52,500 nt of DNA. It comes from Symbiodinium natans (taxonomy: Eukaryota > Sar > Dinophyceae > Suessiales > Symbiodiniaceae). A program made the translations under genes and the position numbers. The notes under the pieces are model-generated. The model ran no database searches. It worked only from the letters and a program-made list of their open reading frames with translations, and had not been told where the DNA came from. The DNA is taken from NCBI GenBank assembly GCA_905221605.1, contig CAJNDS010002455.1:353967-406466 (forward strand), in the 5' to 3' direction. Below are positions 17,602-29,600 of this stretch, piece after piece (within the stretch, counting starts at the first letter, position 1; each line of letters opens with the position of its first letter).

Positions 17602-20600
17602 GTGTGTTTAGGGTTAAGGGTTTAGGGTTTAGGTTTAGGGTTTAGGGTTTAGGGTTTAGGGTTTAGGGTTTAGGGTTTAGGGTTTAGGGTTTAGGGTTTA
17701 GGAATTTAGCAGGGTAGACCCGGAAGCCCCTTACTTCGAAGCTTGAAAGGACGACCGAGCTCACCTTGTACCCGCTGGACTGCCTTAAGAGCCTTGGACT
17801 GCAGCATGATTCAGTTTTTGGGGGGTTTAGGGTTTAGGGTTTAGGGTTTAGGGTTCAGGGTTTAGGGTTTGAGGGCCACTACTTGAGGGCTTTTAGGCTT
17901 TAGGATGTGGGGTTGATTGAATCGGGTTTAGGATTTTTGGGTGGTCCAAGAGGTTTTGGAGGCGTGTGGGTCTAGGGGCTTTGAGGGGTTGAGGTGTTTA
18001 GGGTTTTGCACGTCTGGGTTTCAGGGTTCGCTTGTCGTAGGATTTTAGGGCTTCGCAGGGTTTAGGGTTTGGGGAGGGTTTAGGGTTGAGGGCAACGCAT
18101 GGCGTTTCTATACCTGTGGTTTTCAAAGCGGGGAGTAGGAGGCGACGGCTTTTCGAGATGGCATTGTATGCCTGAAAGGCCGGGGCTTTGGGGACCCGAA
18201 ACCCTAACTGGCAAACCCCCTAAACCCTAAACCCCCTACACCGCCTACACCCCCTAAACTCCAAACCCCAAACCCCAAACCCTACACCCTAAACCCTAAA
18301 CCCTATGTGTTTGACCTTATACCTTTGACCTTATACCTCCCTAAACCCTATAAACCCTAAACCCCCCCCATGGATTTCAGGGCCCCCGTGCTGCGCTTCT
18401 CGAGGACTCGCCGGCAGTGCTGCCGCGCCGCGGCATCTGCTGGGCTGCGGCCGTAAACCCAGCAGGAAATTCAGGCTTTAGGGTTTAGGGTTTAGAGTTT
18501 GGGGTTTAGGGTTTAGGGTTTAGGGTTTGGGGCTAGGATGCCCAGTAATGCCCTGGTTCCCTTTTTGGGCGGTTTCGGTTCCCTTAAGAACTCCTTTGAG
18601 AAAAGAAACGGCGCCCTCGTGAATCCTAGGTTTCTGAGCAACCTATAGGGTTTCAGTAGCTGTGCAACATTCCCAGGCCCGAACACTTTGTAAAGCCCAA
18701 AACCATGCAACCTCAAGACCCGAAAACCACCAAGGTCGAAACCGTAAAGCCCTGCAACCCTAAAACCCTGTAGCCAAGGCTAGCCCTAGACCCGAATCCC
18801 TAAAGCGGCTTTCCTGAGGATTTCGAAGCTTCGTCAAGCTGCTTGGGCCCTATGCCTCAAACCCTAAAACTTTTGGGGTGTTTTTAGGGTTTCGGGTTTA
18901 GTGTCCAAACCCTCAACCCTAAACCCGAAACCGTAAGGCAACTGGGGAACTTGGGGAACCAGGGCTGGTGTTGGGGGTTATCCTACTCAATATCCCTACT
19001 TAGTCTGGGCAGCTTAGTGGTGCCCTTTTCCCTTTTTGTAATATGGTTACTGGTCTACCAAGTAATTGTAGGGTTTTGGGTGTAGGATGTAGGGCTTAGG
19101 CCCAAACGCTACCTGAACTCCCAAACCCACAACCCTGAAGCCTATACCCTAAACCCCAAAGCCTAAACCCTCAACCCCAAAGCCCGAACATCAAAGCCTA
19201 AAGCCTAAAGCACCCTAAACCCCAAAGCCAAAGCCCTAAACAGCACACCCTACACCCTAAACCTCAAAATCTAAACCCTAAACCCCAAACCCTAACCCCC
19301 AAACCCTAAACCCCAAACCCTAAACCCTAAACCCCAAACCCTAAACCCTAAACCCCAAACCCTAATCCCCAAACCCTAAACCCCAAACCCTAAACCCCAA
19401 ACCCTAAACCCTAAACCCCAAACCCTAAACTCTAAACCCCAAACCCTAAACCCGATGAAGCCTTCAACTTCAGGCTATATCGCGGCTGCGGTATTGCCCT
19501 CGCAGGCTGTTGCTGTTGCTCGGGGTTTAGGGTTTAGGGTTTAAGGGTTTAAGGGTTTTTAAGGGTTCTTAGGGTTTAATGGCTTAGGGCTTAAGGGTTT
19601 CTGGGGTTTAAGGTTTAAGGGTCTATGGGCTGTTAGGGTCAAGGGTTCTTACAGTTTTAGGGATTTAGGGTTTAATGGCTTAGGGCTTAAGGGCTTTTAG
19701 GGTTTAAGGTTTAAGGGTTTAAGTTTTTTGGGGTCCCAGGGTTTTTAGGGTCTAAGGGTTTTTAGGGTTTAAGGGTGTAAGGGTTTTCGGCTCTAGGGTT
19801 TTTAGGGTTTAAGTGTTTTCAGGGTCTAATGGTTTTTAGGGTTTAAGGGTTTTTAGGGTCTAAAGGTTTTTAGGGTTTAAGGGTTTTCAGGGACAAGGGG
19901 TTCAAGGGTTTTCAGGGTCTAAGGGCTTGTAGGGCGTACGGGTTTTTAGGTTTTTAGGTCTTAAGGGTTTAGGGTTTAAGGGTTTTTAGTTCAAGGTTGT
20001 AAGGTTTGAGGGTTAGGGTTTAGGGGGATTTGGGGTTTAGGGGGATTAGGGGTTTCTAGGGCTTTTAGGGTTGAGGGGGATTAGGGGGTTTAGGGTTCAA
20101 GGTTCAGGGTAAAGGGCTGTTGCGGAAGGGTGTAGGGTTTTGGTGGTTGAGGTTTTAGGCGGCTGGCGGGGGCAGCGGGTGGGAGTATAAGAACCGTTCA
20201 CTTTCACTGTCACTTTTAACCGCAGTGGTCTGGTCTGGCCTATTCGCGAGCTATGTGACACGGCTGTTTTTTGACACGCAAGACAATCTTCCGGTGGCTC
20301 TAAAGTCTTCAGAGGTTTTATGGTAAGGTCCATGCTTGGGTTTGTGTTGTTCTTCCGCAGATTTCGTTCTGCATGCCTTTGTAGCAACTGCACTTCCCTT
20401 CCAAAGTAGAGACAACACCAACAGCATTCTAGGGTTTAGGTTTTAGGGTTTAGATGCGATGTGTAAATCAAGCTTCGCTTTGCGACCAAGATGATTCGCG
20501 TTTGGGGGATCTCCGGCGAAGAGCTCGCCTTGTCGAAGACGGAGGAGTTGGGTGATGTCTTTGCCCTGAAGCGCTACCTGCGGCAGTTGTACAGCTTCCC

Positions 20601-23600
20601 CATCTGCCTCCAAGAAGTTTTACATTGCAGCACCTTGGGGAGAAAAGGAACCCCTGTAATAAGGGCTTATGGTTCATATAGCCTTAGTAGAAATTCTACT
20701 AGTCAGGGTATATGCAACCCTAAACCCCAAACCCCAAACCCCAAACCCTAAACCCTAAACCCTAAACCCTAAACCATTTTGGGCCTCATGTCGTCCCCAA
20801 GGTACCATTGTGGAAAATGCCTCCGTGCTGAAGGCGCCCATGGATCTGCAACTGTTGCTCAAGGCCTCTTGTGACACTTGTGGCAACTTGGTAGCCCTTA
20901 GGGTTTAGGGTTTAGGGTTTAGGGTTTAGGGTTTAGGGCTTAGGTATACTTGGTAGCCCAGAGGTACCCTTTACCCTTTTTTTATGTGCTCTGGGTTCCC
21001 TTATAAAGTAGCCAGCCATAAAACAGGGTGCCCTTCTTATAATATGGTTACTGGGCTACCAAGGTAACGAGGCTGAAGAGGAGCTCTTGCATGCCGCTTC
21101 CGCAGGACTTGCTGAGGTTGCGCGCTTTCTTTTGCAAGCTGGTGCTGACAAGGATTGGATGGCCCCTTATGACGAAAGCAGCTGTACAGCTCTTATTCGC
21201 GCATGTGACGTGGGGCGCGTGGAGATTGTGCGCTTGCTGGTCGAAGCTGGTGCTGACAAGGACTTGATAGACGATGATGACATGACAGCCCTCATGCATG
21301 CGTGCAAGAAGGGCCACGTGGAGATCGCGCGCTTGCTGGTGGAGGCTGGGGCTGAGAAGGACGTGACAAACGTCAATGGCAAGACGGCCCTCATGCTCGC
21401 TTGCCGCTCGGGCCACAAGGAGATTGTGGACTTGCTGGTAGAAGCTGGTGCTGACAAGGACTCGACAGATTTCGGTGGCTGGACAGCTCTGATTCTCGCG
21501 TGCGGCCAGGGCCATGTCGAGATCGCGCGCTTGCTGGTGGAAGCTGGTGCTGACAAGGACTTACGAGACGATCATGGCAGGACAGCTCTCATGCATGCGC
21601 GTGACAAGGGACATGCGGAGACTGCGCGCTTTCTTCTCGAAGCGGGGGCTGACCGGGACCTGACCGGAAAAGAGGCGGTTAGTAGGCCCATGGCGGGGCC
21701 AAAACATGGGGGACAGGCCTAGGTCTAAATCAGCCCTCAAGGCCCTAAGCCCTTTAGGCCCTAAAGGCCCTAAAGGCCCTAAATCCAGAACCCTTTGAAC
21801 CCTATAAGCCCTGGAATGATGGGCCCATGCAGGGTCCCTGTCCCTTGTCCTTGAGGATACGACAAGGCCCAGAGTGTAGATCGACTCCACAGCCACAGCA
21901 AACCTATGAACCACTAAACCCTAAATCAGAAGCCTGAGCCCACGAGGGTTTAGGATTTAGGGTCTAGGCTGGCTAAAACCCTAAAAGCCTCAAGTCTCAG
22001 CCCTTTAGATTTTAGGGTTTAGGGTGTTGGGTCCCTAAACCCCAAGCCCCGAAAGTACTCGTCCCTCGTAGACATTAAAGTAAACACCTGAAAGTCTTGT
22101 AGGCCCTAAATCCGTTCAACTCCACCTCTATTGCGGGCGTGTTTAGATTACCTAAGCCCCTGAACCCCTGTACCGCCTTGGGGCTGTTTAATTGCAAGGG
22201 ATTCTGCTTTGGATGGCAGTTTGGCTGCTGGGTGCTTTCAGGATGTTCTGAGTTTTCTTGCTTCGCTAGGGTTTAGGGTTTAGGGTTTAGGGCTTAGAGC
22301 TTATAGGGTCTGATTGAGGTCTAGGGTTTCGGGGTTTGGGTTGGGGTCGTGTGCAGCAAAATCCCATCAAGGGGCCTTATCTTGCTTGGACCTTTTGGGT
22401 TTGGGGGCCCTATTCGAAGATTCCGAAGGTCACATAAGGGCCATCTTGGAAGTATAACAAGGGAAGCTCTTAGGGTTTAGGGTTTAGGGTTTAGGGTTTC
22501 GGGTTTCGGGTTTAGGGTTTAGGGGTACAAGCTTTGGGGTACGAGTCTGATTCCCTTGATCCCAGAACCCCCAATTCCCTGCACCTCTCAACCCTTGGCC
22601 CTTGACCCCGCAGGGTTCAGGGTTGAGGGTTCAAGCAGTCGGGTTGATCTCGACCCCAGGGTTTAGGGTTTAGGGTTTAGGGTTTAGGGTTCAGGGTTCA
22701 GGGTTCAGGGTTCAGGGTTTAGCCCCAAACGCCCTAAGACCGATAATTACCCCCAAGACCCAAACATCCCATGCCCCTCAACCCTCAACCCTCAACCCTA
22801 AACCCTAAACCCTAAACCCTAAACCCTAAACCCTAAACCCTAAACCCCAGAGGGGCTGCCCCTGCATCGGCGGTCTTCTTCGTCACCTACGCCCCTGGGT
22901 GGCAAGTGGGGTTTAGGGCTCTTGGGTCTTGAAGGTTTTGGGATTGCGGTTGCGGGTTTAGTGTTTAGGGTTCAGGGTTTGGGGCTTGATTAGGGTTTAG
23001 GGTTTAGGGTTTAGGGTTTAGGGTTTAGGGTTTAGGGTTTAGGGTTTAGGGTTTAGGGTTTAGGGTTTAGGGTTTAGGGTTTAGGGTTTAGGGTTTAGGG
23101 GTCTGAGGGTTTGGGGCTTGAGGATGTTGGGGGCCTGAGGATGTTGGGGGTTATCAGGGTTTTCGGGCGCCCGCTCGACCCTAGAAGGTCAGTTGGTCGT
23201 AGGGGTCTCCCTCGACCCAAGCTTGGAGCCTTCAGAGCCAGTGTGTGGAAACCCTAAACTCCCTAAACCCCCTAAACCCATTAAACCCCCTAAACCCGCT
23301 AAACCCCCTAAACCCCCTAAACCCCTAAAACCCCTAAACCCCCTAAAACCCCTAAAACCCCTAAAACCCCCAAACCCCCTAAAACCCCTAAAGCCCTAAG
23401 CCCTAAACCACCCCTCAGCAACTGCCCGCGGCCAGGAACATACGAAGAGTCGACTGGACCTCAAGGACTGCGTAGCTGCTCAAGGTTTTTCGTATTTGGG
23501 CTCTGAGGTTTGGGGTTTCGGGCTTAGGGGGTTTAGGGTTTAGGGTTTAGGGTTTAGGGTTGAGGGTTTAGGGTTTAGGGTTTAGGGTTTAGGGTTTAAG

Positions 23601-26600
23601 GGCGCAGCCCATCTTTCATCCCGCGCAAGGACCCAAGTGGTCGACAAAAGCCCCTGACTCAGAGCCGCTTTTGCAGGATCCATATTTGATTTGGGTGCTT
23701 GGGGTTTAGGGTTTTAGGGTTTAGGGTTTAGGATTTGGGGAATTTCGGGCGTAGGGCATAGGGTGTTTTATCATGAGTTCCCCTACTACCCCCCTCTATG
23801 CTACCCCCCGCAGGTTCCCCCCCATAATTAAGGCTATTTAGGTATAATTGAGGTTGCTTAAAAGGGAGGCGTAGTAGACGTAGGGCCTGAGGGCTTACAG
23901 GGCCCTGGATGCATAGGGACCTTACGGTGATTAGGGTTTAGGGTTTCAAATTTAGGGTTTAGTGTTTAGGGTTTCGGGTTCAGGGAAGCTACATTGGCAT
24001 GGTCCCTTGCCTTCATGGAAACTGCGCAGAAAGTTCTGGAGAGGGCCAAACAGGTCACCCATCCTTACCCCTGTGTCCTGGTGGCGTCTGTCCACATGGA
24101 GCCGGCCTCCGCTTCCCTAACAGGAACCAGAAAGAACCCCCAGTCTTCAAACGTGGGTTTCGGGAAAATAGTTGTCGGCTCTACAAGGATCTTGTTTGGG
24201 TTTAGGGCCCCCGAAGCACGAAGCCCAAGTTATCATCTCTCTTTGTGGTGCTTTTGACTGTAACTTTAGATCCTTAGCCTTTTTGGGTTTTTGGGTTTCT
24301 TAATATGGCACCTAAAAAATTAAATTTATAGCTACCCTTCTGAGTGCAGCCAAGTTTCTTGAAGTGAACCGTAAACCGTAAACCCTAAACCCTAAACCCT
24401 AAACCCTAAACCCTAAACCCTAAACCCTAAACCTTAAACCAGGTCTCTGGGCATCGTCGCCGCGTCGGTCGCTGGCGAGCTTGCCGCCTCAGTCGTCCGC
24501 GTGCCTGTCGCCGGGGCCTTTGAAGGGAGGGTCTCCGTTTTTGTTCAGGTTTGGGGTTTTGGGTTTTCGGGTTTTGGGGTCTAGTACTTCAGGGCTGGAG
24601 TCAACTTTCAGGGCCGCTATGGACATGGAGCGTTCTGAGATTGGTGGGTGTAGAACTTGAAGCTGAGAGCTTCGCGGCCCCGAAAGGTCTTGACGCTAGG
24701 GGAAGCTTTGGCTGCGGGGTTTCCCTAAACCCTAAACCCTAGAGGGCTGGGGGGAGGACTGGCTTCAGGGTTCGAGGGTTCTGGGGCGTTAGCATGTCAG
24801 GGTTTAGGGTTTGGGGTTTAGGACTGTGGGGTTTTAGGATTCCAGGGTTAGGGTTGTAGGTTTCAAGGTTGGGGCTCAGGGCTTCGGGCACAGGGGGAGG
24901 ATTTTGCCTCTAAGGTTCAAGGCTCCGTTAGGATTGAAACTTCGGACTCTGTGCGTTAAACTTTTTGTATGCGATTTCCGAAGCCCTGAACCCTGAACCC
25001 TGAACCCTAAACCCTTAAACACAAGGCCGAACCCCAAAACCAAGGCTTGAGAGTTTTGGGATTCAGGTTCTGGGCAGGATTAGAGAGTCCGTCCTCCTTG
25101 GGGCAAGAGCTGGTTCATGAATAAAGTAATCATGGGCTTAGGGGGGCTTTGTGGTTCTTTGCTGTAACTTTAGATCCTTAGCCTTTTTGGGTTTATTGGG
25201 TTTCTTAAGAAGGCAGCTAAACATTTAATTCATAGCTACCCTCCTAAGTTCAGCCAAGGGGGGTAGGGCTTAGGGTCATGACCCTGGGTGAGGCCATGCC
25301 CACACCAGAACCCCAAACCCTCTCTGCCGTCCCAAGGACTTGATGAAGCAGAGATTGCAGGCAAGGCTGTCCCGGGACCTCAAATACATGCCCAATAAAG
25401 ACGGGCTGGTGGCGGTGGCTGTGTTGTCGCAGGTTTTACCAAAATGGGATTTTAATACACAGTTGCACGAAGGCCAAACCTTAAACAGTTTAGCGTTTAG
25501 GGCATAGGGTTTAGGTTTAACATCAGATTCATGCTGTGCTCGGTGATTGCATGGTCTATGGCGTCTAGGCACCAATCGCACGCTCACTTATGAAACTCCC
25601 CGTCAAATGACCCCAATGGCCTGTCAGTAGGAGCGTTGGATTCACGAGCCTGCACATTTATTGGACAGGTGATCAAACCTAAGGCCTGTATGGTTTTAAC
25701 GGGATGAAGACTCCCACCCTAAACCCTAAACCCAAAACCCTAAACCCTAAACCCTAAACCCTAAACCCTAAACCCTAAACCCTAAAACCCTAAAACCCTA
25801 AACCCTAAACCCTAAGGGTGTGCCCTTAAACATATACTCCGAATATGGCCCATATGCTACCTTAGGGAGTTTTTCTACAGGGTTCCCAAACCCAAAGGCA
25901 GCATCTTAGAGGTCCAAGGCAGAGTCCGGTGAGGGCCCTGCTTCGCCCCCTCCCTAAACCCCAAACCCACACTTCCCGCCCCAAAAAGCCTGAAATCCTA
26001 ACAAACCTCCAAACCCTCTAACCCTCTAGCCCTAAAAGCCCTAGGGCCCTGTAACCCCATAGCCCTAGAACCTATAACTTACTTGGCCTCTTCTGGCTAT
26101 CTCAAACAGGGACCTTATTCAGAGGGTCTATATCCCCAAGGGTCCCCCAATCCTATCCCCTAACCCTAAACCCTAAACCCTAAACCCTAAACCCTAAACC
26201 CTACTTTGGTTATTGGAGAAGTAAGATAACCCTCTAACGCTATAACCCTGCAAAAGGCCCTGAAGTCTGCCAAGCCGCAGTTTAGGAGTCCCGAAAGTCC
26301 CGAAAGTCCGAAAGTCCCTAAACCCTAAACCCCAAACCCTAAACCCTAAACCCTAAACCCTAAACCCTAAACCAACCCTGATGGCCCCCAGACCGGCTGC
26401 GCAAGCCTCGCGTTGCCCGGCGTTTCGGTCTTCTTGGCCTCCTTTCAGGCCACCCTCGAGCTGGTGGGGTTTAGGGTTTAGGGTTTAGGGTTTGGGGTTT
26501 GGGGTTTGGGGTTTGGGGTTTAGGGTTTAGGTTCCGGGTTTAGGGTTTAGGGTTTAGGGCCTCCTTTCAGGCCATCCTCGAGCTCCCCCAGACACCGAAT

Positions 26601-29600
26601 CTAGGGGTGGGTTTAGGGTTTAGGGTGTAGGGTTTGGGGTTTGGGGTTTGGGGTTTAGGGTTTAGGGTGGGCAACCTTTAACCTTTTTGGGGTAGTATAA
26701 TCCCCTTATAATCCCAAAGGTTAACCTTTAGTTCTTCCAGGTTACTGGACAACTAAGAGCTCCCCCGGACACCGAAAGGATATAGAGCACGGCCCCAAGT
26801 TCTCTCAGCCCGAAACCCTAAACCTTTGGGATGTTCCCCCTTATGGTAACAGTCCTTAGTAGGGATTCTAGTACGGGGTAAACCCTAAACCCTAAGCCCT
26901 AAACCCTAAACCCTAAACCCTATTAAGGACTGTTAGCATAAGGGGGAACAACCTAAAGATGCGTTTAGGGTCGCACACGCGTTGGAGTATGAAGGCCTAC
27001 TTGTAGGACTTAACTGCCTAAGGTGGCCCTGAAACTTTAAACCCTTGAAGACCAAAACCCTAAACCCCAAACCAGTTTTGGGGCTTCGGGCTTCGGGATG
27101 ACGGTTCAAAGGGTTTGGGGTTTAGGGTCTGGGGTTTAGGGTTTGGAGTTTAGGGTGGGGGTTTCAGGGTTTAGGGTTTAGGGACACAGCTCAACTGACA
27201 GCTGCTATGACGCCTTGGGGGTTGAGGATTCAGGATTTGCGGCTGGTGCTGGCAGTATGACGGCCGCGGAGGAAGCTACTGAAGTTTGGGTGAAGGGTTT
27301 AGGGTTTATAACGTTAAGGTTTTTAGGGTACTCGGGTATACCTGGAAGCTCTGCTCCTTTGTCAACCCTAGCCCTAAACCCTTTACGGTGTAGGGAACTT
27401 GAAGCCCAAAGCCGTGTTTTTCCGGGTCTTGGATTTCATCGTATGTTGCCCAGACTCTGAGCAGAAACTTTATAGGAAACCAACAAGCAAGGTTCTGAGA
27501 ACAACAGGAGTTGCGCACCCACGCACCCACGCACGCACGCACACATGCGCGCGTGCACGCGCACACGCGCACATGTACACACAAACACACCACATGGAAA
27601 GCCTACCAAACATTCGCAAACCAAAGCGTCTAACTGGCGTTTTTAACGTCAGTGTAGAGTAAGGGAGATGTAGTGCCCTAGACCCCGAATCTTGAAGCCC
27701 TAAAACCCTAAACCCTAAACCCTAAACCCTAAACCCTAAACCCTAAACCCTAAACCCTAAACCCTAAACCCTAAACCCTAAACCCTAAAACCCTAAAAAA
27801 AACCCTAAAACCCTAAACCCTAGACCCTAAAACTCTAAAACCCTAAAACCCTAAAACCCTAAAACCCTAAACCCTAAACCCTAAACCCTTAAACCCTTAA
27901 ACCTTAAAACCCTAGAACCCTGAAACCCTGAAACCCTAAAACCCTGAAACCCTGAAGCCCTAAAACCCTAAAACCCTAAACCCTGAAACCCTGAAACCCT
28001 AAAACCCTAAAACCCTTGAAACCCTTCTACCCTTAAAAACCCCCCTAAAACCCTGAAAAAAAAACCCTAAACCCTGAAACCCCCTAAACCCTAAACCCTA
28101 AACCCTAAACCCTAAACCCTAAACCCTAAACCCTAAACCCTAAACCCTAAAACCTAAACCCTAAAACATAAACCCTAAACCCTAAACCCTAAACCCTAAA
28201 CCCTAAACCCTAAACCCTAAAACCCTAACCCCTCAAAGTCCTAAAGCCCTTGTAGGCCACGGCCCTCCGTGACATGTGCCAGAGTCGGCTACCAAGTGGA
28301 GGTTTAGGGTTTAGGGTTTAGGGTTTAGGGTTTAGGGTTTAGGGTTTGGGGTTTAGGGTTCAGGGTTTAGGGTTTAGGGTTTATGGCCCTCCGGGTCCAG
28401 GGCCTTGGCGATCGTTTCCTTGGGAGATATGTGTAATTTTCACAGAGTAAGACGCATTGTAGGCCTATGTTTTACATTTTACGAAATGATACGTTTTTGC
28501 GTTATAATTGAAAGGTTTCTATGGCTTTGTTCTAGTGTCAGCCCCAAGCAGTCCTTCTTCAAAAGTGCTGGGGAAACAAGTCTGTTTATGTTCACGTGGA
28601 GATCCTCGAAGGTTCGTGCCTTGTCTCAGTTAGACGAAAGACGTTTTGGCTTGAACAACGCAGGCCCGTGTCTCTTTCAGTGTCTTTTGTGCATATTTCT
28701 ATAAGGGTTCAGGGTGAAAAGCCCAAGGTAATGTTAAGCATCTCATGTTTGTTGCGGTTCTACGAGATAATCAAGGTTTATGAGTCAGTCGCAACCCACC
28801 GGACCCTGAAATCTTGAACTGGCTCTACGCCTCTACGCCCCGCCCCCCCAGTTGGAGGTTCTTGGGTACTTATCACCCCAATCATAAGTCTATGTAGAAT
28901 TAGAACCTATTTAGAGGACTAAGGGGCTTACATGTACAGCTATGATTGGGGTTATAAGTACCCTGAACCTTCCCCCAAAACTCCCAACAACAAGAGTCTC
29001 TGAAAAGGTTTATGGTTCATGTACCTTAATAGGAATCATCGTAGAGGGTATATGACCCCCAATTTTAGGGGTTCATTTGGTCGCAAGGCGAGCCCCAAAA
29101 CTCCCAAGCAGGAAACCCTAAACCCTAGACCCCTAGTTCCTAAACCCTCAACCCTAACCCTAAACCCTAAACCCTAAACCCTAAACACTAAACCCTAAAC
29201 CCTAAACCCTCCCCTAGCCGAGGCAGCCTCCAATATCCACTGTATGAGTACTTCAAGTACGCCGCGAGCTGAGCCGTTTGGGATCTGGGGTCGCGTCATC
29301 GGGCTAATACGCTGTCTTTCAAGAGTATCCCGGACAACATTCTGGATCTCTTGTGTCTGTTGCACGCGTTTGTGCCAGCATGATTTGGCAGGGCACCGTT
29401 CTATGAGCTCTTATGCGTGAGGAGGTGTGTTAAATCCTTGACAAGTGTGCTGCTCGTTTTACGTCGTGCAAGAGATATAAACGTAAACGACTTCGTTCTG
29501 AGAGTATCGCCTTTACTGTGTCAGATATAACGTCAAGCGACAAGAGGTCTGCAGGGTGTCTGGGAGTCGAGCACAGACGCCGCCTGGGCGGATAAGTGGA

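Noticed and set aside
21048-21556. Minus-strand frames over the ankyrin exon
   Set aside because: Antisense of ankyrin repeats; open because the repeats have a 99-bp period.
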